64,000 nt of DNA from Saprospiraceae bacterium. GTDB taxonomy: Bacteria; Bacteroidota; Bacteroidia; Chitinophagales; Saprospiraceae. Shown piece by piece: positions 1 to 9,149 of the stretch (its first letter is position 1; the number at the start of each line of letters is the position of its first letter). The stretch lies in NCBI GenBank assembly GCA_016711125.1, contig JADJTQ010000010.1, forward strand, positions 124,001-188,000. Reading direction: 5' to 3'. The translations under genes were made by a program, and so were the position numbers. The notes beneath the pieces were generated by a model that worked only from the letters and a program-made list of their open reading frames with translations, was not told the DNA's origin and did not search any database.

Positions 1-3
1 TCA

Positions 4-624
4 ATGAGAAAGCTAAAATTGCAAGTACAAATGACTCTAGATGGATTCATCAGTGGAGTCAATGGAGAGATGGATTGGATGACCTTTCCCTGGACAAAAG
101 ATATCGAGGAATATGTGGGCGAAATAACCGGATCGGTCGACACCATATTATTAGGAAGAAAGTTGGCAGAGGGATTTATTCCTCACTGGTCTAAGGTAGC
201 CGTGAATCCTAAAGACCCGGAACATAGTGCAGGACAAAAATTTACGGATACCCACAAAGTTGTTTTCACCAAGACTCTGAAGAAATCGGACCCTGCCGTT
301 GCTGGTTGGACTCACACAGAACTTGCCGAAGGTGATTTGATCGATGAGGTAAATGCCTGGAAGCAAAGGGATGGAAATGACATCATCTCCTATGGTGGTG
401 GAACTTTTGTTTCGGCTTTGATAAAATCAGGGCTAATTGACGAATACCATTTGTTTGTAAATCCGGTAGTCATAGGCACCGGCATGCCAATTTTTAAGGA
501 AATTGGAGCGATGCAGCATTTGGATCTGGTAAAATCACAAGCTTTCGAATGTGGAATCGTTTTATTGCACTACGTTGTCAACCGAGAAGAAAAAAAGGAA
601 TTTGAAAAAAAAGAAAACCTATAA
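4..624 (+). CDS. Dihydrofolate reductase-like (RibD C-terminal family) protein
   Basis: This 206-residue protein matches the RibD C-terminal / DHFR-like reductase family, which are cytosolic NADPH-dependent enzymes. The first strand, LQVQMTLDGFISG, is the classic family opening. A nucleotide-binding stretch follows (DTILLGRKLAEGF, about residues 46-58), then a glycine-rich SYGGGTFVSALI near residue 130 and the closing NPVVIGTGMPIF. The length is normal for the stand-alone family. The start lies three bases into the window but fits where relatives begin. The protein is cytosolic, with no signal peptide. The substrate is unknown; members of this stand-alone group are rarely true folate enzymes. 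The next gene is 112 bases downstream, so an operon is possible but not shown. Confidence 0.88.
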   Translation: MRKLKLQVQMTLDGFISGVNGEMDWMTFPWTKDIEEYVGEITGSVDTILLGRKLAEGFIPHWSKVAVNPKDPEHSAGQKFTDTHKVVFTKTLKKSDPAVAGWTHTELAEGDLIDEVNAWKQRDGNDIISYGGGTFVSALIKSGLIDEYHLFVNPVVIGTGMPIFKEIGAMQHLDLVKSQAFECGIVLLHYVVNREEKKEFEKKENL

Positions 625-736
625 AACATGGGTGATCAGGTACAATCGACATTTGACATTGAATAGAACTTTTAATCTGTATTGTTTTCAAAGAAATATA
701 AAATCACTTCAATCATATCATTAAATGAAATAAATT

Positions 737-1177
737 ATGGCAAGTGTAAGTACCTATCTCAATTTTTCCAGAAATACCGAGCAGGCTTTTAATTTCTACA
801 AATCAGTTTTCGGTGGTGATTTTTTTGGTGATGGACCCATGCGGTTTGGCGATTTACCACCCCAAGAAGGTATGCCACCTTTGGCTGAAGAAGATAAAGA
901 TCTGATCATGCATATTGAGCTACGAATCTTGGGAACTCATAGTTTAATGGGGACCGACGCCCCTGAATCGATGGGCTTCAAAGTAGATTTTGGAAACAAT
1001 GTGAACATTAACCTGCAGCCGGACACAAGAGAGGAGACGAAGAGACTTTTCGAAGCTCTGTCTTCCGATGGTGAAGTGACGATGGAGCTGCAGGATAGGT
1101 TTTGGGGAGACTATTTTGGGACTTGCATTGATCAATTCGGAGTACTCTGGATGTTCAATTGTTCCGAAAAAAAGTAA
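737..1177 (+). CDS. VOC family (PhnB/glyoxalase-like) protein
   Basis: A 146-residue cytosolic protein of the vicinal-oxygen-chelate superfamily, PhnB-like subgroup. It opens with STYLNFSRNTEQAFNFYKSV followed by FGGDF, the usual signature of this subgroup. It closes with FWGDYFGTCIDQFGVLWMFN, in which the DxFGxxW element is typical. PhnB-like proteins are mostly uncharacterised; some bind small ligands or metals, and no substrate can be read from the sequence. VOC and DHFR-like genes often sit together in small accessory clusters, as here with the gene at 4-624. Start choice is straightforward: the ATG precedes the first strand and no upstream in-frame alternative fits. Confidence 0.88.
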   Translation: MASVSTYLNFSRNTEQAFNFYKSVFGGDFFGDGPMRFGDLPPQEGMPPLAEEDKDLIMHIELRILGTHSLMGTDAPESMGFKVDFGNNVNINLQPDTREETKRLFEALSSDGEVTMELQDRFWGDYFGTCIDQFGVLWMFNCSEKK

Positions 1178-1221
1178 TCCTACATACAACTTCGACTGTG
1201 TCTTGAAGACTGACCAAAGGT

Positions 1222-1478
1222 GCTCCAGGATCAAACAGAAGTCCAGTTCTTTAGTTTTAATCTACAATGCTAACAAGTTTTTGGGGTCCAACACCTTCAT
1301 CAACGTCCACTCCAGGATCGCAACGTGGGATCCTGAAGCCCGTAGGGATTCTGGAGCCCTTCCTTTACCAAAATGCGCTCCAGGATCGGCCAAAAGTCCA
1401 GTTCTTTAGTTTGAATCTACAATGCTAACAAGTTTTTGGGGGTCCAACACATTCATCATCGTCCGCTCCAGGATCGCA
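1222..1478. repeat. Two copies of a ~100-bp intergenic repeat (GCTCCAGGATC family)
   Basis: The gap between the VOC gene and the propeller gene contains a near-exact direct repeat: 1222-1322 and 1377-1478. Each copy begins with GCTCCAGGATC and ends with the same word followed by GCA, and both contain TCTACAATGCTAACAAGTTT. The 54-base spacer (around 1326-1360) carries the same word inverted (GGATCCTGAAGC and TTCTGGAGC), so the unit can also pair with itself. A diverged third copy lies at 63753-63887. No reading frame here looks like a gene. The element could be a mobile intergenic repeat or a structured 3' element. Confidence 0.8.
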
Positions 1479-1497
1479 GACTGATTTAAGTTTTAAG

Positions 1498-3360
1498 TCA
1501 TTTCCAAGCGGTAACCGTCACATTATCAATATCAAAAACTACATTCTCGATGGGTTCGTCAGCTCCTGGCAGCGGAGGTCCTGGCTCTTCGTTGGGAGTG
1601 CGTCGATTGGGTAGTTCTCGATAAGGGCCGGTGCGAAACGATAAACGTTCAACCGAATAAACCGCTTCGCCTAACTGGCTATTTTGCAACAACTTCCTAC
1701 CGTCAATACTAATGCTGAAATTGCTATGGGGTGATGCATTCAGTTCACATTCAATCTTGTACCACTGACCTGAAACATAACGATCCAGGAAGACTTGCTC
1801 ATGACCATTGTTTGCTTTGATTGAACCATCACCGGTAAAGGCGATGCGAACTGCCCGGTTTCCAAATTGATCAGTTACATCAATCTCCAAGGTTCCATTT
1901 TCAACCTGTCCTGCCCTGACATCAAATCCTACTTTTAACCGTTCCTGCTCTTCAAAGACTCGGATGGCCCTGGCATAATCGTAAGGATCTTTATCCTGGA
2001 GTCGGATGGAGTGATTGCCCTCATTATCTTCGATTACTTCAACCGGAGCCCAAAGGGGTGAGTAGGTATTCCAATCATCAATGGTTGAGAAAGGTTGCAT
2101 TGATTCAAAGTGATCGTTTAAATCGCCAGTTACGGTATATCGAACAGGAACAGGAATTCTACTTACCCAAATGTCCTCTTTGTTCATACTGTATGTGAGC
2201 CACATGTCGTCACCCGGGGGATTTCCATTCCCTTCGCCAATACCTCGGACATAACATGGTCCGAAGTCCTTCCAACGACCAAAAAATCTACGCGGCGGCA
2301 CTTCTCCCTGAACCAGCAACATATTATCAAATAAAATACCATCATCGCTGGTCGTTATGATCAAGGGATACCGGTATTCATCATTATCAATCGGATTATA
2401 AGTAATGGCATAGCGGTCATCATCGGTCTTCTGGCCCCAAATCTTACCCCCCGCCATGGTGAGTGTTGGCAATTTCGCCGGCTTTGAAAAAGTAAGACCT
2501 CCATCCATAGAAAGTGCCCCTTTTGATCTTTTCCATAAAGCAACCACCAGACCATCTTTGCGGTGAAAGTAGGATAAGGCTTCTCCAGCCTCTTTGATGT
2601 TATAAAATCCATCCAAGCCGTGATCTTCATCCCACCATTGCAGAGTAACTAGCCGATCACTGAGCAACGAATCACAGGCCCTGACAAATCCGGCATCCGA
2701 CGAAGTCTGGTAAAAAGGGAAACTGGTATTCGATTCATTCCATGATGTGTGACTATCATAACGGATGAAATAAATAGGCCCCAACGATAGATCCGGGTAG
2801 ATTTCTCTTACCACCCTGCCAATGCCGCCTTCAGTAAACGGATCTTCTGCATGTGCATAAAATGCAAGTGTGAGAAGTCGGTTTTCCGGACTGACATAAA
2901 AGCCCATTCTCTGGTGCATCATATATCCGATTGACCCCTCGATCAAATCTACTCCGGTCGGCGGCTGATAAGGTGGGAAAGTCACTCTCGGCTCACTCCA
3001 ATTTCTTCCATCCTGTGAATAAACCATAAGAGTCTGACCGGGAGGTATGTGTTCATCTACAGGATTACTGAGATATTGCTGAAAAAAATGGTCATTCCAA
3101 TAGGCCAAATTTGAAGCGTGACTGTAAGTCCAACCTTGATTCTGGCCTTCAAGGCCGGAGGTTCTGTTGGCTCGCAAAGTTTGCCTGCTCTCCACTCCGA
3201 TGGCATAGCGCAGTCTGCCTTCGTGGACCGAGGGATCGATATTGACTCCACCCATATAGCGTATGGGCTCGTGTATACTTCCTGTTTGGGCAAGAATCGG
3301 ACCTGCAAAAGTCAGGAAAAGCACCTGAGAAGTCCAGGATAAAAAGGAACGAAAATTCAT
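1498..3360 (-). CDS. Secreted sialidase-like beta-propeller with C-terminal concanavalin-like domain
   Basis: A 620-residue exported protein. The N-terminus is a Sec signal ending near residue 24 (FAGPILAQ). The body resembles BNR/sialidase-type propellers: I see Asp-box-like motifs SQDGRNW (about 114) and SMDGGLTF (about 284), and a partial one, TSDDGILF (about 336). After about residue 415 a second beta-rich domain runs to the end (QERLKVGFDVRAGQ, FDIDNVTVTAW), which looks like a LamG/concanavalin fold. It may bind or cleave a glycan in the periplasm or outside; catalytic residues of true sialidases were not identified. There is no T9SS tail. The gene is transcribed alone, and its 3' end abuts the 1222-1478 repeats. 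Family placement is firm at fold level only. Confidence 0.72.
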   Translation of the reverse strand: MNFRSFLSWTSQVLFLTFAGPILAQTGSIHEPIRYMGGVNIDPSVHEGRLRYAIGVESRQTLRANRTSGLEGQNQGWTYSHASNLAYWNDHFFQQYLSNPVDEHIPPGQTLMVYSQDGRNWSEPRVTFPPYQPPTGVDLIEGSIGYMMHQRMGFYVSPENRLLTLAFYAHAEDPFTEGGIGRVVREIYPDLSLGPIYFIRYDSHTSWNESNTSFPFYQTSSDAGFVRACDSLLSDRLVTLQWWDEDHGLDGFYNIKEAGEALSYFHRKDGLVVALWKRSKGALSMDGGLTFSKPAKLPTLTMAGGKIWGQKTDDDRYAITYNPIDNDEYRYPLIITTSDDGILFDNMLLVQGEVPPRRFFGRWKDFGPCYVRGIGEGNGNPPGDDMWLTYSMNKEDIWVSRIPVPVRYTVTGDLNDHFESMQPFSTIDDWNTYSPLWAPVEVIEDNEGNHSIRLQDKDPYDYARAIRVFEEQERLKVGFDVRAGQVENGTLEIDVTDQFGNRAVRIAFTGDGSIKANNGHEQVFLDRYVSGQWYKIECELNASPHSNFSISIDGRKLLQNSQLGEAVYSVERLSFRTGPYRELPNRRTPNEEPGPPLPGADEPIENVVFDIDNVTVTAWK

Positions 3361-3787
3361 TTTTTAAAGAGTTGTTTTTCTTGTTGTAAAAGAATGTCAA
3401 TATTCCTTTTCGTCCTACTGCATTTTCTCTAAAATATCCTGATTTTTTCACCTATCAATTTCCACAAAACAGTCAGGTAGCACAGTACAAACACCACTGA
3501 AATTTTGATGGTTCCCAACAGTCAGATTGAAACATTTGTGATCGTCAACGAAGGACCTTAGATACCTTGGCATGAAAGAAAATTGGTTTTCTAAAAAGAA
3601 AAGGATGCCCCAGTTTTAACTGGGAAGCTCAATAAACCGATCCATACCATGAACCATTAAAAACCTGATTGTAAATTAGTTATACGACCTCAATCCCAAC
3701 CAAGGTAGAAAAAGTAATCCTGATCACAGAGCGCCTCCTCGGAACGGCATACCTTTGTAAGCGACTATTTACTTTCAAATTATTTGA
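3361..3787. other. Divergent intergenic region
   Basis: This region separates two divergently transcribed genes and must hold both promoters. The one structure I see is a perfect short hairpin, CCCAGTT-TT-AACTGGG, at 3609-3624. It lacks a following T-tract, so it is not an obvious terminator. No convincing gene is present. Confidence 0.5.
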
Positions 3788-4198
3788 ATGATGACGGGCA
3801 AACAAAATATCTCGGTAGGATTCTTAGTGATGGGACTTTTCATGGCTTATGGATTCCTGCTTATTTATCTTAGAGACTTTGCCCCTGGCAAAGAAGAATG
3901 GGTCAATTCTTATAGTATTGGCAAACATTTTGAGAGCAGGCTAGCCCATGTTCATGGTAATCTATTTGCCTTTCTGAACATCCTGATCGGATTTCTTTTA
4001 TTGCAATTTAGAAATGCACTCTCCCATGTCAAAGCCATCTCCTGGCTCGCACTTACCGGTCTGCTGATGCCCATCGGAATTCTACTTGAAGTATATTTCG
4101 GACTGCCGCCGATTTTTGTTCTCGTGGGTGCCATAGCCATGACTGCCTCTGTATTATGGTTGGGCTTTTCATTTTATCAAATGAAAAGCGGAGACTGA
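3788..4198 (+). CDS. Small integral membrane protein, four predicted helices
   Basis: I do not recognise the family. The 136-residue protein has four hydrophobic segments at about residues 10-28, 58-78, 85-104 and 109-128. The loop between helices 1 and 2 is charged and contains ESRLAHVHGN; the histidines H-x-H placed at the membrane edge could bind metal or haem, but that is inference. It precedes the TetR gene by 85 bases on the same strand and may belong to the same transcription unit. The start is the first ATG of the frame and immediately precedes helix 1. Confidence 0.65.
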   Translation: MMTGKQNISVGFLVMGLFMAYGFLLIYLRDFAPGKEEWVNSYSIGKHFESRLAHVHGNLFAFLNILIGFLLLQFRNALSHVKAISWLALTGLLMPIGILLEVYFGLPPIFVLVGAIAMTASVLWLGFSFYQMKSGD

Positions 4199-4282
4199 GT
4201 TATCGAATAAAGGATATAAACAACGACAATTCTAACAACCAATTTCAATTTCCATCTCAAGGTTTGCAGGAAACAATTATCC

Positions 4283-4894
4283 ATGGTAAAAACAAGGAAT
4301 ATCACTGAAAGGCAAATAGAACTTATCGAAGCCGCTGGTAAAATACTGACCAGGTCAGGTGTGAGCGGACTTACCGTCAAAAATCTTGCAACAGAAATGC
4401 AATTTTCAGAAGGTGCCTTGTACCGGCATTTTTCCAGTAAGGAGCAAATTATTATGTCCATGTTGGAGTATCTGGCCAACGAGTTGGATCGTCGATATAA
4501 AGACGCCTTATCATCTATCTCCGACCCCAAACAACGGTTTATTGCAGTATTCAGAAATCAATTTCGATTTTTTATTGAAAAACCACACTTTGCCGTAGTT
4601 GTTTTTTCCGATGGCTTAATGGAAGAAAATACCCAAATCAATGAAAAAATCATGAAAATCATGGCGGTAAAGGTTAAACACCTATTGCCAATTCTTCTTG
4701 ATGGCCAATCCAAAAAAATCTTTATTACCGACCTCGAAACTGATGAACTATCTCATATTGTCTTGGGTGCCATCCGATTGCTGATGTTGAAATGGCGTGC
4801 CTCAAATTTTGAATTTGATTTGGCACAACGTGGTGAACAATTGATTCAATCTTTACTTAAAATCATCTGCGATCAAAATCCCGTCTCGCTATGA
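4283..4894 (+). CDS. TetR/AcrR-family transcriptional regulator
   Basis: A 203-residue repressor-type regulator. The N-terminal helix-turn-helix spans about residues 8-55 (RQIELIEAAGKILTRSGVSG, then LTVKNLATEM and FSEGALYRHFSSKEQI), which is the TetR_N signature. The remaining helical domain would bind a ligand. Its stop codon overlaps the start of the next gene (ATGA at 4891-4894), and that gene overlaps the following lipoprotein in the same way, so all three are probably co-transcribed and translationally coupled. The regulator likely controls its own operon. The inducer is not evident. Confidence 0.9.
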   Translation: MVKTRNITERQIELIEAAGKILTRSGVSGLTVKNLATEMQFSEGALYRHFSSKEQIIMSMLEYLANELDRRYKDALSSISDPKQRFIAVFRNQFRFFIEKPHFAVVVFSDGLMEENTQINEKIMKIMAVKVKHLLPILLDGQSKKIFITDLETDELSHIVLGAIRLLMLKWRASNFEFDLAQRGEQLIQSLLKIICDQNPVSL

Positions 4895-5286
4895 AAAAAA
4901 TGATCACTATTTTTATAATTGCTGTTTTAGCAGGTTTTGGGCTTATTACATTTTTTATGAGCAGCTCGGTGATCCTTGATCTTTTTAATATCCGACTCAT
5001 ACAAGGAAACTACGTATCCTTTATTGTTTGGACCAATCTTATCTGCAGTTTTATCTATCTCATTTCTACCTACGGTCTATTAAAATCAAAATCCTGGACA
5101 GTGGCGTTGATGGGCATTGCTTCTTTGATCCTTGTTGCTGCGTTTAGTAGTCTCAAAATCTACATAGCCGAAGGAGGGATATATGAAATCAAAACAGTCA
5201 GCGCCGTGATCTTTCGGATAAGCATGACCCTGGCATTAACTATTGTAACTTATTTTCTTATTCCAAAAAAAATATCATTATTATGA
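4891..5286 (+). CDS. Small membrane protein of TetR operon
   Basis: A 131-residue protein with four predicted transmembrane helices (about 5-25, 40-60, 67-88 and 100-125) and no recognised domain. Start and stop overlap both neighbours by four bases, which fixes the reading frame and start with good confidence. Co-expression with a TetR regulator and a lipoprotein suggests an envelope-stress or efflux-linked role, but nothing in the sequence identifies substrate or mechanism. Confidence 0.7.
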   Translation: MKKMITIFIIAVLAGFGLITFFMSSSVILDLFNIRLIQGNYVSFIVWTNLICSFIYLISTYGLLKSKSWTVALMGIASLILVAAFSSLKIYIAEGGIYEIKTVSAVIFRISMTLALTIVTYFLIPKKISLL

Positions 5287-5732
5287 AATCTACAATTGTC
5301 CTAATCCTCAGTGTTATCATGTTCGCTTGTGGAAATTCTTCAGCTGAAAAAAACAACTCAGAAATAGCCGCATCAGAGGACCATGATAATCATCAAAACA
5401 ATTCAACACTCACGTTGGATCAAGGTCAAAAATGGCAGGTCAATGCTGAAATGTTGCCCCCCATCGAAATGATGGAATCCTTAATTAATGATTTTGCCGA
5501 AAACAATTCAGAAGAATATCAGGACCTGGCTTCAGATCTACAAAAGCAAATAGATCTGTTGGTAGCAAGTTGTACCATGACTGGACCATCTCACGACGAG
5601 CTACATAAATGGCTTCATCCTGCCATCCAAACAGTTAAAAAAATCGATGACGCCAAAGACAATGCAGTTGCAGCTCAGGAATTTAAAAACATCCAATCAT
5701 CTATGCAAACATACCATCTATATTTCGACTAG
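5283..5732 (+). CDS. Lipoprotein with conserved C-T-M-x-G / H-D-x-L-H-x-W-L motif
   Basis: A 149-residue protein with a lipobox (IMFAC, Cys about 16), so it is predicted to be anchored in the envelope. A low-complexity acidic, histidine- and asparagine-rich linker follows. The folded part is helical and carries CTMTGPSHDELHKWLHP near residues 98-114. I associate this motif with small Bacteroidota lipoproteins of unknown function; the Cys, Met and His residues could be metal ligands, which is inference. It is the last gene of the TetR operon (ATGA overlap at 5283-5286). Confidence 0.7.
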   Translation: MKSTIVLILSVIMFACGNSSAEKNNSEIAASEDHDNHQNNSTLTLDQGQKWQVNAEMLPPIEMMESLINDFAENNSEEYQDLASDLQKQIDLLVASCTMTGPSHDELHKWLHPAIQTVKKIDDAKDNAVAAQEFKNIQSSMQTYHLYFD

Positions 5733-5747
5733 TCGAAGTGATAGCTA

Positions 5748-5909
5748 TTAGCCCGATTTTTCCTCAAAAGTCACCGAGGTCATGCATTTTGACAGAATCA
5801 CAGTTCGTAAAATCGATTCCCTGATTTCTCCGGGAAACACAAACCACATAGGGCAAAACCGCCCGGTTGAGTTGTTTTCCAGGTCAACAGTAAACTCCCT
5901 GTAGAGCAT
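5748..5909 (-). pseudogene. Possible C-terminal gene remnant
   Basis: On the minus strand a frame stays open from about 5970 down to a stop at 5748-5750, with one internal ATG at 5907-5909. The translated text is protein-like (for example EFTVDLENNSTGRFCPMWFV) but has no start for the upstream part and is too short for a family call. It reads like the tail of a truncated gene. The rest of 5733-6129 holds nothing I can identify apart from the promoter region of the binding-protein gene. Confidence 0.3.
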
Positions 5910-6129
5910 ATAATCTCCTGTTCGGGTGATTCTTCGATCAGGGATGGGCTGATCTTTTGACTTATGATATTGTTATGAAATGACCATAGCTTATGAATGA
6001 ATATATGTTGATCTAAACAACGAGACTAATGTTTAATTAACCTATATTGAAGCTGGAAGTACTCAATGCCCTAAATCTTAAGATTTTAATGCTTTTTATC
6101 CTTTCTTTCAGTTCTGACAGACCAGCATA

Positions 6130-7422
6130 ATGATAAACCGATGTTTGGTTCTGGAGGTTATTTTATGGTTGGGCTTCGTGCTTATTTCCTGCGGTCGTAA
6201 TGAACGGGGAAATGGCGATCTAATTTATTGGTCAGCCAATAATCCGGAAGAAATGTTATTTGCCCAAAACCGGATAAAAATTTGGAATAAAAATAATCCT
6301 ATTCACCCGATTACTTTTCAGCCGGTACCTGAAGGATCATCCAGTGAGGAAATTATTCTTGCATCTGTAGTGGGAAAAACGACACCAGATATTTATGCCA
6401 ATATGTGGCAGGGTGATGTGGAAGACTATGCCCTGGCAGGTGTCCTGGTGCCACTGGATACTCTTGATGGTTTTTTACCTTTCTTACGTGCTCGATGCAG
6501 TGATTTTGTTATCCGTGAAATTACCTCTTCTGATGGTCACATTTACCAGATTCCCTGGAAGGCCAATCCTATCATGATGCTTTATAATCCGCTGATGTTT
6601 AGCAAGGCAGGATTCACTAGTGCTCCTCGCAGTTATGATGAATTTCTGACAGTCGCCAAAGAAATGACTTTGGATCGGGATCAAAACGGCTATACGGATC
6701 AATGGATGGGAACCACTGAAGTAGCAGCAATATGGTGGCAGCGTTTCTTCAACTTCTTACCCCTCTACATCGCGGCTTCAGGAGGTGCCCCTTTGGTAGA
6801 AAATGGTAAAGCCGTCTTCGACAATCAGCATTCGGTGGAAGTTTTTGAGTTTCTACAGGAAATATACCGCAATGGCTACTTTCCAAAGGAACAAGCCAAA
6901 TCTCAAAGCGATCCATTTCTCACCGGTGGTATCGCTGTCAAATTTACCGGACCGTGGGATATCATGCAACTAAACCGGTTTAAAAACGACTCAATTCAGT
7001 ATGACTTTGCTACTATGCCAGTTCCGAATAGTGATGACACGCTGCCCTATACCTACTGCGATCCAAAAAATATCGTTATTTTTAGAAGCTGTTCAAAGCC
7101 GGAGATAGCCTGGAAATTTTTACAGACCATGATCAGCGAAGATGCGGATTTAGAATTTTTGCAATTATCTCAACAGTTACCCAGGAGAAAAGACCTTTCT
7201 GAAAACACAAAATTTATCCAATACTTCGATGAAAATCCCACACTAAAGCCCTTTCAAAGGCAGTCAGCACATTTAAGAGGTATGGATAGCAGTCCCTACA
7301 TGAAAGAAGTACTTGATCTAATTTCACAGGAATATGAATTGTGTGTGGTTTATGATAAAAAGACCGCTGAACAGGCGGTCAAAGATGCTGCTCAAGCGGT
7401 TAATTTACTATATTTAGATTAG
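6130..7422 (+). CDS. Sugar ABC transporter substrate-binding lipoprotein (family 1)
   Basis: A 430-residue extracellular solute-binding protein of the carbohydrate type. The signal ends in a lipobox (LISC, Cys about 21), so it is a lipoprotein. Typical family 1 features include YWSANNPEEM near the mature N-terminus, TPDIYANMWQGDVEDYA, and the hinge region LTGGIAVKFTGPWDI around residues 257-271. It captures an oligosaccharide and delivers it to the permeases encoded next. It is the first gene of an importer operon running to the ATPase at 12770. Such ABC sugar importers are less common in Bacteroidota than SusCD systems. The GH130 genes in the locus suggest a mannoside ligand. Confidence 0.9.
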   Translation: MINRCLVLEVILWLGFVLISCGRNERGNGDLIYWSANNPEEMLFAQNRIKIWNKNNPIHPITFQPVPEGSSSEEIILASVVGKTTPDIYANMWQGDVEDYALAGVLVPLDTLDGFLPFLRARCSDFVIREITSSDGHIYQIPWKANPIMMLYNPLMFSKAGFTSAPRSYDEFLTVAKEMTLDRDQNGYTDQWMGTTEVAAIWWQRFFNFLPLYIAASGGAPLVENGKAVFDNQHSVEVFEFLQEIYRNGYFPKEQAKSQSDPFLTGGIAVKFTGPWDIMQLNRFKNDSIQYDFATMPVPNSDDTLPYTYCDPKNIVIFRSCSKPEIAWKFLQTMISEDADLEFLQLSQQLPRRKDLSENTKFIQYFDENPTLKPFQRQSAHLRGMDSSPYMKEVLDLISQEYELCVVYDKKTAEQAVKDAAQAVNLLYLD

Positions 7423-7478
7423 ATGCTGCTTACATCAAGAAACCACGGTGGTGAGTCATAAATGTTAGAAAACCTGGA

Positions 7479-8336
7479 ATGAAAATTAAGAAGACCCTGT
7501 ACTCCTATCTGCTTGTCACTCCCTATCTTTTGCATTTCATTCTATTTGTAGCTTTTCCGGTTATTTTCTCCATAGTGCTCACTTTTCATAAATGGAATAT
7601 TATCAGTCCGATGCAATTCATCGGCCTTAGTAACTACAAAAAACTTCTTCTGGATACTTATTTTCTAAAGGCCTGTTACAATACCATTATTTTTCTACTC
7701 ATTCACATCCCCTTGCAGCTGGCTATTGCCCTCGGCCTCGCTCTGGTACTCCGCGAAAATTTAAAACTGAGAGGATTTTTTCGTAGTGCATTTTTCTTGC
7801 CCGTGGTCGTATCTGGTGTTGTTGTCACCATATTATGGCAGCAATTGTATGGGTTCGAATCAGGGATATTCAATCGACTTTTGACGGGACTAGGTCTGAG
7901 CCGCATCGGTTGGTTGATCGATCCGAAATGGGCCATGGTGTCAATTGCGATCATGGCAACCTGGAAAAACGTGGGTTTATACATTATTTTATTTTTAGTA
8001 GGGCTCCAATCCGTACCTACTTCATTGTACGAAGCTGCCGATCTGGAGGGCGCCAATCCGTGGCAAAAATTTCGTTTTATCACATTGCCCGCAATCAATC
8101 CAACCATGTTTATGGTAGTAATCCTAAGCACCATTTCAGGTTTTTCACTTTTTATTGAACCGTATGTAATGACTGGTGGCGGTCCACTTAACAGCACTTT
8201 ATCTGCCGTTCTGTATATCTATAAACAGGGATTTTTTTACTACCATATGGGATATGCAGCCACCCTGGGTTTGACTTTTGCCTTAGTCATTCTAGCTGTC
8301 GTTGCATTGCAAAGAAAATGGATCGAAAGCTCATAG
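7479..8336 (+). CDS. Sugar ABC transporter permease (MalF/UgpA type)
   Basis: A 285-residue inner-membrane permease with six predicted helices and no MalF-style large periplasmic insertion. The cytoplasmic EAA loop is clear at about residues 186-205 (LYEAADLEGANPWQKFRFIT), the contact site for the ATPase. The start ATG follows the binding-protein gene by 56 bases. Its TAG stop is one base before the next permease ATG. It forms the translocation pore with that partner. Confidence 0.93.
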   Translation: MKIKKTLYSYLLVTPYLLHFILFVAFPVIFSIVLTFHKWNIISPMQFIGLSNYKKLLLDTYFLKACYNTIIFLLIHIPLQLAIALGLALVLRENLKLRGFFRSAFFLPVVVSGVVVTILWQQLYGFESGIFNRLLTGLGLSRIGWLIDPKWAMVSIAIMATWKNVGLYIILFLVGLQSVPTSLYEAADLEGANPWQKFRFITLPAINPTMFMVVILSTISGFSLFIEPYVMTGGGPLNSTLSAVLYIYKQGFFYYHMGYAATLGLTFALVILAVVALQRKWIESS

Positions 8337-8337
8337 T

Positions 8338-9147
8338 ATGAAACGAACTGCTCTATATCTCATATTATCGCTAGCAGCATTGATTTTCCTATATCCATTT
8401 ATCTGGATGGTGAGCGCTTCTCTTTCGAGTGAAAATGGAATCCGGGATCTTAGATTTTTACCAGTCGATTTTACATTCGATCACTACATAGCAGTCTATC
8501 AAAGTATTCCCATATTAAGGGCATTGTTTAATAGCATTTTTGTGGCCAGTTTTGTTACCCTTGGGGTATTGGTTTTTGGCTCTATGACCGGTTATGCTCT
8601 GGCAAAACATCGGTTCAGGGGACGTAATCTAATTTTCTACATGATCATTTTTACGATGACTCTACCTTTCCAGATTACCTTGATCCCTAATTATATTCTG
8701 ATGGTAGAATTTCAATGGGTGAATACTTTTGCTGCTTTGATTATTCCGGCGGTAATGAATGCATTTGCTATCATTCTATTTAGGCAACATTTTATAAGTA
8801 TTCCCAATGACCTGATTGATGCTGCAAGAATTGATGGATGTCATGAGATACGGATTTTATTTCAAATACTCTGGCCAAATTCTATTCCCACCATCATCAC
8901 GGTTGGTATCATTACTTTTATGACCTCATGGAATGACGTTCTGTGGCCAATCATTGTGATCCGGGACGAACAACTAATGACTTTACCTCAATTAGTTACT
9001 TTATTTACGGTCGGAGGCCGGTCGCTAGCACAAATAGGGGTTAAATTAGCGAGTGCTACTTTTCTGGCATTGCCAATATTAATTGCGTACATCATCTTTC
9101 AAAAGCATTTTATCCAAAGTATGGCGTCTACCGGCCTTAAAGAATAA
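8338..9147 (+). CDS. Sugar ABC transporter permease (MalG/UgpE type)
   Basis: The second pore subunit, 269 residues with six helices. The EAA loop reads IDAARIDGCHEIRILFQIL. I choose the ATG at 8338, directly after the upstream stop, rather than an in-frame ATG at 8302 that would add twelve residues inside the previous gene; the 8338 start places a positively charged MKRT ahead of helix 1. Two bases separate its stop from the GH130 gene, so the transcript clearly continues. Confidence 0.92.
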   Translation: MKRTALYLILSLAALIFLYPFIWMVSASLSSENGIRDLRFLPVDFTFDHYIAVYQSIPILRALFNSIFVASFVTLGVLVFGSMTGYALAKHRFRGRNLIFYMIIFTMTLPFQITLIPNYILMVEFQWVNTFAALIIPAVMNAFAIILFRQHFISIPNDLIDAARIDGCHEIRILFQILWPNSIPTIITVGIITFMTSWNDVLWPIIVIRDEQLMTLPQLVTLFTVGGRSLAQIGVKLASATFLALPILIAYIIFQKHFIQSMASTGLKE

Positions 9148-9149
9148 TC

